Assembly (NCBI GenBank): GCA_021776475.1
Contig: JAJFFV010000006.1
Span: 620,001 to 684,000, forward strand
Direction of reading: 5' to 3'
Origin: Parvularculaceae bacterium
GTDB taxonomy: Bacteria > Pseudomonadota > Alphaproteobacteria > Caulobacterales > Parvularculaceae
DNA: 64,000 bases
Shown piece after piece: positions 9,119-19,298 of this stretch. Below the pieces are notes generated by a model. The model was not told the origin of the DNA, made no database searches, and saw nothing but the letters and a program-made list of their open reading frames with translations. The position numbers and the translations under genes were made by a program. The first letter of the stretch is position 1. Each line of letters starts with the position of its first letter.

Positions 9119-9580
9119 ATGTTGTGCGAACAGATTCACGAAGCTCTCAAAGCGTCTATGAAAGCACGAGAGACGAAAACAAAAATCGGGACACTGCGCT
9201 TGATGAGCGCAGCGATCAAGGACCGCGATATTGCCGCCCGCTCGGCCGATCGCTGCTCCGGACTAACCGACGATGAAGTGCTAGCTGTGCTTACTAAGAT
9301 GGTGAAACAGCGCGAAGAGTCGGCAAAGACTTACGAGGATGCCGGTCGGGTTGATCTGTCCGAGCAGGAGCGGTCAGAAATCGAAGTTATTCGAGAATTC
9401 ATGCCTCGTCAGATGGATGAGGACGAGGTTGAGGCAGCTGTAGCTGAAGTCATTGCTGAACTTGAATCAACGGGCCTTAAGGATATGGGCCGGTCGATGG
9501 CAGCGCTGAAAGAAAAATATGCCGGCGCCATGGATTTCGGGATCGCGGGCGCGAAAATGAAAGAAGCGCTGACCGGTTGA
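9119..9580 (+). CDS. GatB/YqeY domain-containing protein
   Basis: YqeY-type proteins resemble the tRNA-binding tail of the GatB amidotransferase subunit; their free-standing role is unresolved. I start at MLCEQIHEAL, where AGGAGA precedes the ATG. The upstream ATGs at 9095 and 9098 lack this. The 153 residues are mostly helical, with GTLRLMSAAIKDRDIAAR near the N-terminus, a typical EESAKTYEDAGR segment and the family tail GRSMAALKEKYAGAMDFG. In many alphaproteobacteria it lies between carA and dnaG, as here. Confidence 0.92.
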   Translation: MLCEQIHEALKASMKARETKTKIGTLRLMSAAIKDRDIAARSADRCSGLTDDEVLAVLTKMVKQREESAKTYEDAGRVDLSEQERSEIEVIREFMPRQMDEDEVEAAVAEVIAELESTGLKDMGRSMAALKEKYAGAMDFGIAGAKMKEALTG

Positions 9581-9626
9581 TCTGCGCTTCTTTTGGATAA
9601 TTTGTCCGCTGGCGATTGCTGCCGGC

Positions 9627-10223
9627 CTAGAACGGCACGACCGCATAACGGCGCGTGTAGTTCAAGTATCCGACATTGACGCCACCGCGCAAGCCGACAC
9701 CCGTGCGGATCGGGGCGAGAACCGTGCTGCCGTCACGCTGATAATTCACACCGATACCACCGACATAATAAGCCGATCCATCGACGCCGGGGAACCTCCG
9801 GAACAGCCTGTCAGTTTCTCCTAGGTCATAGACGAGTGCAAAGACTTTTGAGGCATTGCCACCAGCATCAAATCCAACCGACGGTCCTGTCCAGAAGACG
9901 CGGACTGGTTTCTGGCCGGGGCGATAGAGGTAGCCGTTGCCATATCTGAGGCCGACACCGACGGCCCCCGACGCTTCCTCACCGGCAATATAGCCCTGCG
10001 GCCGACCATTTTTGGTGAAGACGCGGTTTAGGATATTGGCGAGGCCAGCGGATGCGCCGCCAAAAAATTTCTCGGCCTCGTCGCTTACCGTACCCTGATC
10101 ATATGTTCTGTAACCCTCGCTGGTCTGGCTTTGTTGATAACCTTGGTTGCTTCCGGGACTGACACAGGCGGCAAGCAGGCTGAGGGCAATGCCGCCAAGC
10201 GCAGCTTTGAATATTTTCGTCAT
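9627..10223 (-). CDS. DUF1134 (EipA-type) envelope lipoprotein
   Basis: DUF1134 proteins are alphaproteobacterial envelope proteins; the Brucella member EipA is linked to envelope integrity. The signal peptide ends LLAAC, so C20 should be lipidated. A low-complexity Gln/Ser/Gly linker follows (about 21-50). The domain then starts with EKFFGGASAGLANILNRVF, followed by GRPQGYIAGEEASGA and FWTGPSVGFDAGGNASKVF, the conserved Gly-rich sheets. At 198 residues it is normal. It faces yqeY tail to tail and is divergent from dnaG. Confidence 0.88.
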   Translation of the reverse strand: MTKIFKAALGGIALSLLAACVSPGSNQGYQQSQTSEGYRTYDQGTVSDEAEKFFGGASAGLANILNRVFTKNGRPQGYIAGEEASGAVGVGLRYGNGYLYRPGQKPVRVFWTGPSVGFDAGGNASKVFALVYDLGETDRLFRRFPGVDGSAYYVGGIGVNYQRDGSTVLAPIRTGVGLRGGVNVGYLNYTRRYAVVPF

Positions 10224-10415
10224 TGGGGGGCTCCTCTATGGATGAACGTCTCTCTCCATCGGTCGACACTCGTATTCTAACAGGTTTTCTACCTCATTCA
10301 CCACAACTGGAATTGACAATCCGCTGGAATGTGAGTGGTTGTGATCGCTCATGGGCAGGCGCAATGGGGAGAATCAGCAATTGAAGCGAATCACTCCCAT
10401 GCTTATCTTTAGGTA

Positions 10416-12326
10416 ATGCCCCGGTTCAGTCCTGATTTCCTCGATGAGTTGCGCGCCCGCGTGCGGGCGTCTGATGTGATCGGGCGCTATGTGAAGCTGC
10501 AGAAACAGGGACGCGAATGGCGGGGCCTATCGCCTTTCACAAACGAGAAGACGCCGAGTTTCTACGTCAACGACGAGAAGGCGCGCTATTTCGATTTTTC
10601 CTCCGGCAAAAATGGTGACATCATAGGTTTCCTGATGGACAACCAGAAACTTACATTCGTCGAAGCGGTTACACGGCTGGCAGAATCAGCTGGGATGGAG
10701 ATCCCAAAAGATACGCCGCAGGAGCTTGCGCGGGAGAAACAAGCGAAAAGTGTCGTAGAAGCATGCGCCGCTGCGGCAAGATTTTTTTCCGACAGTCTGC
10801 AACGGATCGAGGGACGCAAGGCGCGCGAATACATGGAAATGCGCCGCGTCTTGCCAGCTCTGCAAACAGCATTCGGGATCGGCTATGCCCCGGCAAATCG
10901 GACGGCGTTGAGGGACTACCTGGTCAATAAAGGTTTTTTACCGGAACTGTTGGTTGAGGCCGGACTGTTGATCCAACCGGAAGCTGGCGGTGCGCTCTTT
11001 GACCGGTTCCGCGACCGGGTGATGTTTCCGATCCTTGATACGCGGAACCGGGTGATCGCATTTGGCGGTCGGGCTCTCGAAAAAAATGTGTCGGCGAAAT
11101 ATTTAAATTCGCCGGAGACGCCGGTCTTTCACAAGGGCCACATGCTCTATAACTACAGGAAGGCGCGGCAGGTTGCCGCCGATTTGCCAAAAGAAACTGG
11201 CCAGCCGCTGATCGTCTGTGAAGGGTACATGGATGTAATCGCGTTAACTGGTGCCGGATTTGGCCATGTCGTCGCGCCGCTAGGAACTGCGTTGACGGAA
11301 GCACATATCGAGCTTTTATGGCGGGCATGCGACGAGCCCATACTTTGTTTTGATGGCGACCCGGCTGGGCGCAAAGCGGCGTATCGCTCTGTCGACCGGG
11401 TGCTTCCATTGCTGAAGCCAGGTAAGTCACTGCGCTTTGCGTTCCTGCCGGAGGGGCAGGATCCCGATGATCTGGTGAACGACAAAGGGGCGGCGGCCTT
11501 TCAGGACGTAATGGCGGGCGCGCAACCGCTCGCTGACGTTCTGTGGGATCGGGAGCGGGACGTGCGGCCTCTGACGACGCCGGAGCGCAAAGCCGCTTTT
11601 CGCAGTCATTTGCGCGAACTGGTGAGGGGCATTGCCGATAAGGATGTGCGTGCCGCTTATGGCAGCTATTTCTCGGAGAAATTAACCGCAAATGCCCCGC
11701 ATTTGACGAGTTTTCGCAAAAGCCACGGGGAATTTGCCAAGCGCCCGCGGTTTCAACCACCGCTGCAGGCAAGTACTGCCCTCAAATCGCGCCGTGGCAC
11801 TCGAACCGCGGCCTCACCGAATAATGCTGTCAGCCACCGCGAAGCCCTGCTTGTACTCACATTGCTGAACCATCCCGGTCTGTTTGAGCGGCGGGAACAG
11901 GAAATTTTGGACCTCAGCCTCTCCGATCCCTCTGTTTTTGGGCTGTTGCGGCAGATTATCGAGCGATTAACAAGGGATTCCAGTCTTGACAGGGAGGGCC
12001 TTGCACGCCACATCAGGCAAGTTGCGAACGATGCTGGCGCTCTGGAGCTTTTGCTAAAAAATCAGCAGCTCAAATTGACAAAATTTGCCAGCACAACAGC
12101 AACTTTGGATGAAGCAGAAAAGGGATGGCTTAATACGCTGTCGATTCATTTGCATCACGGAAGACTTCTTGCAGAGGAGGCCGAAGCGGCCGAGGAAGCG
12201 TGTCTCGATGAAACGTCAGAGAAACGCTGGCGCGTCGCGCATAACCATCGCCAATCCGTTGTGGCGACTGGCAAAGACGACACCAACGATACTGCGGTTT
12301 CTGACACCAAAGTTGGCAACTCGTAA
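10416..12326 (+). CDS. dnaG: DNA primase DnaG
   Basis: DnaG makes RNA primers at the replication fork. The order is an N-terminal zinc-finger-like domain (about 1-95), the RNA polymerase core with TOPRIM (E269 in VCEGYMDV; D313 and D315 in CFDGDPAGRK), and a C-terminal helicase-binding region after about residue 470. The usual CHCC zinc ligands are replaced by S39, T42, D60 and S63, so this domain cannot bind zinc in the standard way; as I recall, other alphaproteobacterial primases share this. The 636-residue length is normal. rpoD follows 87 bases downstream. Confidence 0.96.
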   Translation: MPRFSPDFLDELRARVRASDVIGRYVKLQKQGREWRGLSPFTNEKTPSFYVNDEKARYFDFSSGKNGDIIGFLMDNQKLTFVEAVTRLAESAGMEIPKDTPQELAREKQAKSVVEACAAAARFFSDSLQRIEGRKAREYMEMRRVLPALQTAFGIGYAPANRTALRDYLVNKGFLPELLVEAGLLIQPEAGGALFDRFRDRVMFPILDTRNRVIAFGGRALEKNVSAKYLNSPETPVFHKGHMLYNYRKARQVAADLPKETGQPLIVCEGYMDVIALTGAGFGHVVAPLGTALTEAHIELLWRACDEPILCFDGDPAGRKAAYRSVDRVLPLLKPGKSLRFAFLPEGQDPDDLVNDKGAAAFQDVMAGAQPLADVLWDRERDVRPLTTPERKAAFRSHLRELVRGIADKDVRAAYGSYFSEKLTANAPHLTSFRKSHGEFAKRPRFQPPLQASTALKSRRGTRTAASPNNAVSHREALLVLTLLNHPGLFERREQEILDLSLSDPSVFGLLRQIIERLTRDSSLDREGLARHIRQVANDAGALELLLKNQQLKLTKFASTTATLDEAEKGWLNTLSIHLHHGRLLAEEAEAAEEACLDETSEKRWRVAHNHRQSVVATGKDDTNDTAVSDTKVGNS

Positions 12327-12376
12327 TTTTCAATAGTGGTGTGGGTATCCGGCGGGGAAAAGTCGGTAACACGCCG

Positions 12377-12394
12377 CTGGCTGTATTCAGCCGG
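12377..12394 (+). promoter_or_regulatory. Small hairpin in the dnaG-rpoD gap
   Basis: CTGGCTG and CAGCCGG pair around a TATT loop (7 pairs, one of them G-T), 19 bases before the rpoD ATG. It could shape the rpoD leader or mark an RNA end. Function is inferred from position only. Confidence 0.3.
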
Positions 12395-12413
12395 ATAACC
12401 AGGTTTAGGTAAT

Positions 12414-14381
12414 ATGAGCAAGGCGACCAAGAAGACCAAAGAGCAAAGCAGTGATGCGCCAATCATCGATATGTCCGACGCGTCGGTCAAAAAGATGGTC
12501 GCGGCGGCAAAAAAGCGCGGTTACATCACATACGATGAAATAAATTCCGTGCTGCCGTCCCAGGAGTTTACGTCCGAACAAATCGAAGACGTCATGGCGA
12601 AGCTCTCCGGTATGGGTATCAACATTGTTGATGCGGATGAAGTCGAGGACGACGACGAGGACAAGGCAACCGGTGGCGCGCTGGCCAAGAAAGCAGCCGG
12701 CGCGACTGTGACCACTAACACCAAAGAGGGCTCTGACCGGACCGATGACCCGGTGCGCATGTATCTGCGCGAAATGGGCACGGTCGAGTTGCTCTCCCGC
12801 GAGGGCGAAATTGCCATTGCCAAACGGATTGAGGCCGGTCGCGAAACAATGATCCGGGCATTGTGCGAGAGCTCACTGACCTTTGAAGCGATTACTGTCT
12901 GGCGCGACGAATTGATGCAAGGCCGCGTCCTCTTGCGTGACATTATTGATCTAGATGCGACCTATGGCGGCGGTCCGGAATCCAAGCCGGACATGACCAA
13001 ACCTGAAATCGCCGAAAAAATTCACAAGGAACAGGAAGACAAGGAAGCGGAAATCGCGGAACGCCGGGCCAATGGCGAGTACGTCGAAGATGAAGAAGAA
13101 TTCGACGAGGGTGCGCTTTCCCTGTCGGCAATGGAAGCCGAATTGCGCGACGGCGTGATGGTGAGCTTTGATGATATCGCCGGTGATTTCAAAAAGCTCC
13201 GCCGACTGCAGGATATCATGATTGAAGAGCAGTTGCGGGGTGAAGATCTTTCACCATCGCAGTTGCGCCGGTTCAAGAAATTGCAGAAAGACATCGTCGA
13301 ACGCGTGCGGGCCGTTCGGTTGAACAACAACCGGATGGAAGCACTGGTTGAGCAGCTTTACGACATTAACCGCAACTTGATGGCGCTCGAGGGCAAACTC
13401 GTACGACTGGCTGACAGTCACGGCGTCAACCGCCAGGAATTTCTTGATCAGTATCTCAGCCACGAGCTCGACCCTGACTGGCTGGACCGCGTGTCGGCGC
13501 TTGAAGGACGCGGCTGGACCAGTTTCACCACAAAAGGCAACGAGCAAATTGAATTTTTGCGAGCCGAGATCGGCCTCCTGTCCCAGGAGACAGGCCTGAC
13601 GGTCAGAGATTTCCGCCGGATTGTACAAACGGTGCAAAAGGGCGAGCGCGAGGCGCGCATGGCCAAAAAAGAAATGGTCGAAGCCAATTTGCGCCTGGTA
13701 ATCTCGATCGCCAAGAAATATACCAATCGCGGTCTGCAGTTCCTCGATCTTATTCAGGAAGGCAATATAGGCCTGATGAAAGCGGTCGATAAATTCGAAT
13801 ATCGCCGTGGTTACAAATTTTCGACCTATGCGACCTGGTGGATCCGTCAGGCAATCACGCGGTCAATCGCTGATCAGGCCCGAACAATCCGTATTCCGGT
13901 GCACATGATCGAGACGATCAACAAGATCGTGCGCACGTCACGGCAGATTCTACACGAAATTGGCCGTGAGCCGACGCCGGAAGAATTGGCGGAAAAACTC
14001 TCCATGCCGCTCGAAAAAGTCCGTAAAGTGATGAAGATCGCCAAGGAGCCGATCTCTCTTGAAACGCCTATTGGCGACGAGGAAGATTCTCACCTTGGAG
14101 ATTTCATTGAGGACAAAAACGCAATCCTGCCGATTGACGCGGCGATCCAGTCGAACCTGCGCGAGACAACAACGCGGGTTCTGGCATCGCTCACGCCGCG
14201 GGAGGAACGAGTGCTCCGCATGCGTTTTGGTATTGGTATGAATACCGACCACACACTTGAAGAAGTTGGCCAGCAATTCTCGGTGACGCGCGAGCGCATC
14301 CGGCAGATTGAAGCAAAAGCCTTGCGAAAACTGAAGCACCCAAGCCGGTCACGCAAACTACGGAGTTTCCTTGATAACTAG
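12414..14381 (+). CDS. rpoD: Primary sigma factor RpoD (sigma-70)
   Basis: This is the housekeeping sigma subunit that directs RNA polymerase to most promoters. Region 1.1 is N-terminal and followed by an acidic stretch ([13 protein letters not shown]). Region 1.2 has [20 protein letters not shown]. Region 2 runs about 423-500 and includes [20 protein letters not shown] and the promoter-melting segment [10 protein letters not shown]. Region 4.2 is the helix-turn-helix at about 615-641 ([19 protein letters not shown]). The 655-residue length and the large acidic non-conserved region between 1.2 and 2 are typical of alphaproteobacteria. Confidence 0.98.
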   Translation: MSKATKKTKEQSSDAPIIDMSDASVKKMVAAAKKRGYITYDEINSVLPSQEFTSEQIEDVMAKLSGMGINIVDADEVEDDDEDKATGGALAKKAAGATVTTNTKEGSDRTDDPVRMYLREMGTVELLSREGEIAIAKRIEAGRETMIRALCESSLTFEAITVWRDELMQGRVLLRDIIDLDATYGGGPESKPDMTKPEIAEKIHKEQEDKEAEIAERRANGEYVEDEEEFDEGALSLSAMEAELRDGVMVSFDDIAGDFKKLRRLQDIMIEEQLRGEDLSPSQLRRFKKLQKDIVERVRAVRLNNNRMEALVEQLYDINRNLMALEGKLVRLADSHGVNRQEFLDQYLSHELDPDWLDRVSALEGRGWTSFTTKGNEQIEFLRAEIGLLSQETGLTVRDFRRIVQTVQKGEREARMAKKEMVEANLRLVISIAKKYTNRGLQFLDLIQEGNIGLMKAVDKFEYRRGYKFSTYATWWIRQAITRSIADQARTIRIPVHMIETINKIVRTSRQILHEIGREPTPEELAEKLSMPLEKVRKVMKIAKEPISLETPIGDEEDSHLGDFIEDKNAILPIDAAIQSNLRETTTRVLASLTPREERVLRMRFGIGMNTDHTLEEVGQQFSVTRERIRQIEAKALRKLKHPSRSRKLRSFLDN

Positions 14382-14486
14382 GGTGTTGATTTTACACAGG
14401 CACCGGTCAATGAATCAATATAGCCTCTCCTTCTGCAACCGATGATACTGTGCTCTCAGGCGCATAGTAAAAAGGAAGGATTGGTT

Positions 14487-15518
14487 TTGAAAAACGCCAT
14501 TGTTTGGTTGGCGGGGCTGTTAGCCGTTGCCTGTAACAGCAATTCTGACAGCGATGTGCCGCCGCTGGAGGGCGGGCTTTCATTTATCGTCATGGGCGAC
14601 GCACCCTATAGTGGTGCTGACAAGGAGATGCTTGAGAAGGCGATTCCACTTGTGCGCGCCGGCGACTTCCCGTTTGTTATTCATGTCGGCGACTACAAGG
14701 GCGGCCGTGCAACCTGCACCGACGATCATGACAAATACCAGCGAAGCCTGATTGAACAGCTGAAACCCATACCGGTTTTCTACACGCCCGGAGACAATGA
14801 ATGGACGGATTGCGATCGTGGCAAGGACCCTGAAACGGGCGTGAAATACTCGGATCTTGATCGGCTTGAAAAGGTCCGCGCGTTGTTTCTGTCTGAACTG
14901 CCCGGCGCGCCCGAAAGTTTTCAATACACCCGTCAGGAGGGGCAGCCGGAGAACGCGTCCTGGAAATATCAGAACGTGCAATTTCTGATGCTGAACGTTG
15001 CGGGCACTAACAACGCTCGTGATTGGGTGCAGGGTGACCCGCTTGAGCGAGCTTTGGCAGCCGTCACGACACGCGACGTCAACAATTTGTCTTGGCTAAG
15101 TAGAGGGTTTGAAATAGCCACGCGTGATGAGGCGGCGGCGATCGTTATCGGTCTGCATGCGGATATGACGGATATCAAAGACAAACCGGAAGATGTCATG
15201 TGTGTGACTGTTGCTGATTCGGATAAACATGAGTGTGACGCATTCACCGATTTGCGATCTGCATTGCGCGATGCGGCAAATAATTTTGCCAAACCTATCC
15301 TGATTATCCATGGTGACACAGCACCATTCACATTGAACCAGGACTTCGCCGGGGAAGAGGCGGCAACCCTTTGGCGCCTCAATGCTGCCGGGGACGCTGG
15401 TATTGGTGGTACCGGTCTTCCTTATGGGACGCGTGACATCACGGTCGTAACCATCGATGTCACCTCCGACACCCCCTTTGAGGCGCGCGGACTGGTAACG
15501 GGTAAGTCGCCAAAGTAG
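14487..15518 (+). CDS. Calcineurin-like metallophosphoesterase lipoprotein
   Basis: This is probably an exported phosphoesterase. I choose the TTG at 14487, with AAGGAAGGA upstream, because it begins a clean lipoprotein signal (KNAIVWLAGLLAVAC, C16). The ATG at 14442 would add 15 unsuitable residues. Metallophosphoesterase motifs appear in order: VMGDAPYSG, IHVGDYKGG, YTPGDNEWTDC and, late, IIHGDTAPF. Several paired cysteines (in RATCTD, EWTDCDRG, VMCVTV and HECDAF) suggest disulfides outside the cytoplasm. The substrate is unknown. It follows rpoD on the same strand but is likely independent. Confidence 0.78.
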   Translation: MKNAIVWLAGLLAVACNSNSDSDVPPLEGGLSFIVMGDAPYSGADKEMLEKAIPLVRAGDFPFVIHVGDYKGGRATCTDDHDKYQRSLIEQLKPIPVFYTPGDNEWTDCDRGKDPETGVKYSDLDRLEKVRALFLSELPGAPESFQYTRQEGQPENASWKYQNVQFLMLNVAGTNNARDWVQGDPLERALAAVTTRDVNNLSWLSRGFEIATRDEAAAIVIGLHADMTDIKDKPEDVMCVTVADSDKHECDAFTDLRSALRDAANNFAKPILIIHGDTAPFTLNQDFAGEEAATLWRLNAAGDAGIGGTGLPYGTRDITVVTIDVTSDTPFEARGLVTGKSPK

Positions 15519-15524
15519 TCCTTA

Positions 15525-15556
15525 CTGGCACACCGCTTTTATTCGCGATGTGCCAG
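15525..15556 (+). terminator. Hairpin just after the phosphoesterase gene
   Basis: CTGGCACA (15525-15532) pairs with TGTGCCAG (15549-15556), a perfect 8-bp stem with a 16-base loop, 6 bases past the stop codon. Only short T-runs follow, so it may terminate weakly or stabilise the 3' end. Confidence 0.45.
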
Positions 15557-16138
15557 CTGTTGGAGGGATTTTCTAAGGGGGGGCAGGGCCAGTTTTTGAA
15601 CACAACCCTGAAAAGCAACAGTCAGGGCAGGGTGGTTAATCGACCGGATAGCCTGCCGCCTTGTCTGCTCTTCATATTGCTTCTCATATTTTCGACCAGA
15701 CTTCTTTGCCCGGCGGCTGTGCAAAATCGGATTACCTTTCGCTCGATCATTTTATGACTTTCTCTGTTTCTGGTTTCCAGCTTCTCCCTGTCAAACCTGA
15801 CGCAAAATGTATCAGCATATGCGGATGTTGAGGCCACCATAGCGATGCCAGTCTCGCGAGACATGTTTTCTGCATGGGTAGCGTCTCAATTGTCGCAGTT
15901 GTAAGATAATAAACAATGTATAGAGACTAAAACCTATATCACAGAAACAACACCTAACGAGCTAGCCATTACCTGTTTTTAAGGTTTTGCCGCCGTACCG
16001 GTAATTTCACCCTATAAGTAGATCAATATAATGATTGATTTTTCTTCTGTTGGTTCAATTATTGCACGCATAATCAAAGGCGCCGCAACCGACCGCGGAA
16101 ACCTCGGGGGTGTCAAGCTCCGGTGTGGTTTGCGCCTG
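15557..16138. other. Long intergenic stretch, no supported gene
   Basis: About 580 bases between the phosphoesterase and arsM. Two overlapping minus-strand ORFs (15539-15724, 15622-15864) are rich in Lys/Arg but lack a ribosome binding site and any family pattern. The part around 15900-16040 is AT-rich and has no clear promoter or RNA gene. Confidence 0.5.
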
Positions 16139-17179
16139 TCAGCAGCAGCCGCCTTCAGGTGCTTCGGTGCCGACATTGAAAGGCAGGTCTGTGCCGCACC
16201 CCTCAAAAATACCGTAATGCGTATCCCATGTACCGATAAACTCGAAATATTTTGCAAACCGGCTTTCTTTCAGCATGCGGTAGGTATTGCCACAAACTGG
16301 AAATGCCTTGCCGGACTCGATCAGGTGGTGGCCGTCAAGCTCAAAGATGTTCTCTGAGTGTTCGAGCTCGCCATTGTAGATGACGGCCTGTCCGTAATCC
16401 TCACAGGCCGGCTCCAGAGAGTCGATATTGAACAGACGATATGTCGCCGCGAAAAATTTTGCTTCGCCGAGCATTTCCTGCAGCTTTTGATTCTCAACCG
16501 CGAGCGGTCGATCCGTCACGAGACGCGGGTCAGCAAAGCCTGCCGCCTTAGACAGGTTCATGAAATCATTCCAGTATAACGCGCCGCCGAGGCATTCACC
16601 GTATAGAACGGGATCATTGCGGATCGCGTCCGACAGGCGCCGATCCGCATATACATCCGAGAAATAGAACTCGCCGCCGGGCTTCAGAAGCCTTTTAACA
16701 CCGTCCAGTACGGCAGGTTTGTCGGTCGACAGGTTGATCACACAGTTGGAGACGACAACATCGAAGCTGCCGGGTTCGAGATCAAGCTCACCCAGCTTTT
16801 CGATATAGCCTTTCAGGAAGCGTGTGTTTTTGAAACCAAATTTCTCAGCGTGCCAGTCCTGGTTGTTGACGGCGACTTCAAGTTGCTCATCGGTCATATC
16901 AACGCCGACAACTTCACCTTCAGGTCCAACCAGTTGCGCCAGCGCAAAGGCGTCACGGCCAGAGCCGGAGCCAAGATCGAGGACACGGGCACCTTGAAGG
17001 TTCAGTGGCGCGATCAGCCCGCAACCATAGTATTTCGCCATGACCTCGTCGCTAATGTTGGACAATAAACTCTTGTGGAATCCCGGGATTTCCTCGGTCG
17101 TGCAACAGGCGTCTGTCTTCAGGTCTTCTGAACTCGACAGCACTTTGCCGTAATACTCGCGGACGATCTGCTCGTTCAT
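16139..17179 (-). CDS. arsM: Arsenite S-adenosylmethionine methyltransferase
   Basis: ArsM methylates As(III) with SAM to volatile or less retained products. The Rossmann domain has VLDLGSGSGRDAFAL (66-80) and the acidic VGVDMT (91-96). The four arsenic-binding cysteine positions known from algal CmArsM are represented: C25/C26 near the N-terminus, C53 in YYGCG, C146 in VSNCVINL and C196 in YGECLGGAL. A C-terminal domain of about 110 residues follows, with C296 and a terminal GGCC. The 346-residue length matches long ArsM enzymes. No arsR or other ars gene is nearby, which is unusual for this function. Confidence 0.85.
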   Translation of the reverse strand: MNEQIVREYYGKVLSSSEDLKTDACCTTEEIPGFHKSLLSNISDEVMAKYYGCGLIAPLNLQGARVLDLGSGSGRDAFALAQLVGPEGEVVGVDMTDEQLEVAVNNQDWHAEKFGFKNTRFLKGYIEKLGELDLEPGSFDVVVSNCVINLSTDKPAVLDGVKRLLKPGGEFYFSDVYADRRLSDAIRNDPVLYGECLGGALYWNDFMNLSKAAGFADPRLVTDRPLAVENQKLQEMLGEAKFFAATYRLFNIDSLEPACEDYGQAVIYNGELEHSENIFELDGHHLIESGKAFPVCGNTYRMLKESRFAKYFEFIGTWDTHYGIFEGCGTDLPFNVGTEAPEGGCC

Positions 17180-17486
17180 GCGGTTTCCTTTTCTCCAGAC
17201 AATAAGGAGATACCATTAAAGCTGTTTCAGGCGCGGGCAAGGAAAAAAGGGGCACAGGGCCCGTAACATGTGCGAGAGGGGCTGCCGGATTACCTTGAAC
17301 CGGCCTAAAACCACCGAAGGTGTTGATTCTGTGAGGAAAAACTCTGCTGCACCGCGGAAATTAGTCGAATTGGCTCAACGACAACTCTACCTACAAAGTC
17401 ACCTAACGTGCCAGAGAAAGCATTGATTCTGCCTGTGTTTTCGGGCGTAATCCACGCAATTTTATAGCAAGAGAGGGTATTCCAGG
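17180..17486. other. Divergent promoter region arsM / M28 peptidase
   Basis: This 307-base gap must hold both promoters. I see no RNA gene or long inverted repeat that would mark an ArsR operator. One short minus-strand ORF (17305-17556) overlaps the peptidase start and looks spurious. Confidence 0.5.
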
Positions 17487-19145
17487 ATGCGTGATTTTCT
17501 GAAAGCCGGTGTAATAGCTGGGCTAAGTTTTCTGCTGTTAACGGGCTGCGAGACAACTGAGGCTGAGGTTATACCGGAGGTCGAGGTCGTTGAGCTTTCT
17601 GCGGCGGCGCAGCGCATCAAGGACCATATTACGTATTTGGCCGATGACCGGTTGATGGGCCGCGAAGCTGGCTCGCCGGGCTATGATATCGCGGCGGAAT
17701 ATGTTTCGGGTGAGTTCAAAAAGCTCGGGCTGGAAGCTGCGGGCGATAATGGGGCCTGGTACCAGCAGGTTCAGTTGCGGGCTTCGAAAAGAGACCTCGA
17801 CGCGGCGTTCATGTCTTTGACGCTTGATGGTGAGACCAAAGAACTAATCCATCTTGAAGACTACCTGATCGGGTTGCCCTCGAGCGGCGCAGCTTCTGAA
17901 GTTACCGCCGAAATGGTGTTTGTCGGGTATGGTATTGTTGCGCCGGATTTTGGGATCGACGATTATAAGGGCCTTGAGGTTGACGGCAAAATAGTCGTCA
18001 GGCTTGCCGGGTCAGCGACAGATATGCCGAGCGAAATTGCAGCACATTATAACTCCGGTCGAACACGGAGTGTTCTGGCGGAAGAACGCGGTGCGATTGG
18101 AGTGATCTCCATCTATGATCAGGCATCGGCGAAAAGATTCCCGTGGGATCGCGTAAAGCGGGCGGCGGGCCGGTCGAGCATGAGCTGGGTTCGCAAGAAT
18201 GGAGCGACTTTCTCTTCAGCCCCGGGGATCAAACTTTCCGCCACAATGTCACCAGAGGGGAGCAAGCTGCTCTTTGTCGGCGCCGAAATGTCGTATGAGG
18301 AAATTCTTGAGCTGACAGAAAATGCGGAGGAGCGACCGAAGGGATTTCCTCTTAAAGGCGCCGTAACGCTGAAGGGCGCGGCGATCGTTGAAGATACAAC
18401 CAGCCCCAATGTATTGGGAATATTGCCTGGCAGTGATCCGGAACTGGCTGGTGAGTATGTCGTGCTGTCAGCTCACCTTGACCACACAGGCGAGACGACC
18501 AGTGATGATCCAGAAGCGGACACGATCAACAACGGAGCGCTCGACAACGCATCTGGCATTGCAACGATGCTCGAGGCGGCGCGGATGCTGTCCGCTGGCA
18601 ACGGGAAAGCACCGCGTCGGTCCGTTATTTTTGCAGCGGTGACGGCGGAAGAAAAAGGCTTGCTTGGCTCCGAGTATTTTGCGCATTACCCGACGGTGCC
18701 GGCAGGGGCGATTGTTGCGGATATTAATCTCGATATGCCAGTCATTACATATCCGTTTATTGACGTAATTGCGTTTGGCGCGGACCGGTCGTCACTGGGC
18801 GGTATAGTGCGTGAAGCGGCCGCATCCATGGATGTTGCGTTGATCCCGGACCCGATCCCGCAGATGTCGATTTTTACACGTTCGGACCATTACCGGTTTG
18901 TGCAACAGGGCGTGCCGTCGGTCTTTCTGTTCCTTGGTTTCGGCAATGGCGGTGAAGCGGCATTCAACGATTTTATGGCGAAGCGTTATCACCGGCCGGG
19001 TGATGATTTGTCTCAGGAGCTGGACTTTGAGCAAGGCGCACGATTCGCTAAGTTGAATGCATTGGTTGCGGAGGCTGTCGCCAATGCTGATGAGCGCCCG
19101 ACCTGGAACGAAGGTGATTTTTTCGGGGAGCTGTACGGGAAGTGA
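17487..19145 (+). CDS. M28 family metallopeptidase lipoprotein
   Basis: This is a zinc aminopeptidase-type enzyme anchored in the envelope. The signal ends LLLTGC, giving C21 as lipidation site. A PA-type insert (about 130-280) precedes and splits the catalytic region. Metal and catalytic residues are H330 in SAHLDHTG, D353 in GALDNASG, E388/E389 in TAEEKGLLGS, the aspartate of NLDMP, and the late histidine in SDHYRF. The 552-residue length fits PA-M28 proteins. Specific peptide substrates cannot be told. It is divergent from arsM and convergent with phoD. Confidence 0.9.
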   Translation: MRDFLKAGVIAGLSFLLLTGCETTEAEVIPEVEVVELSAAAQRIKDHITYLADDRLMGREAGSPGYDIAAEYVSGEFKKLGLEAAGDNGAWYQQVQLRASKRDLDAAFMSLTLDGETKELIHLEDYLIGLPSSGAASEVTAEMVFVGYGIVAPDFGIDDYKGLEVDGKIVVRLAGSATDMPSEIAAHYNSGRTRSVLAEERGAIGVISIYDQASAKRFPWDRVKRAAGRSSMSWVRKNGATFSSAPGIKLSATMSPEGSKLLFVGAEMSYEEILELTENAEERPKGFPLKGAVTLKGAAIVEDTTSPNVLGILPGSDPELAGEYVVLSAHLDHTGETTSDDPEADTINNGALDNASGIATMLEAARMLSAGNGKAPRRSVIFAAVTAEEKGLLGSEYFAHYPTVPAGAIVADINLDMPVITYPFIDVIAFGADRSSLGGIVREAAASMDVALIPDPIPQMSIFTRSDHYRFVQQGVPSVFLFLGFGNGGEAAFNDFMAKRYHRPGDDLSQELDFEQGARFAKLNALVAEAVANADERPTWNEGDFFGELYGK

Positions 19146-19298
19146 AGCCTCTGATACGTAATTGCCGAAGGCACGATGCATTTAGTTTGAGTATTGTTCT
19201 TATTCACACAACTTGAATAATTTGGCGCCTGCGCTTACTTGGCGTCTCATTGTTGCCTTGCTTTTTTTTTTGGAAATTGAACCTGCTGAATTTTGTTA

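Noticed and set aside
10313-10318. TTGACA as the dnaG -35 box
   Set aside because: No acceptable -10 hexamer occurs 16-18 bases downstream.
15539-15864. Two overlapping Lys/Arg-rich minus-strand ORFs
   Set aside because: No ribosome binding site, no recognisable domain; neither frame is convincingly protein-like throughout.
19262-19271. Run of ten T as a terminator for the M28 gene
   Set aside because: No stable hairpin lies directly before it, and it is about 115 bases past the stop.
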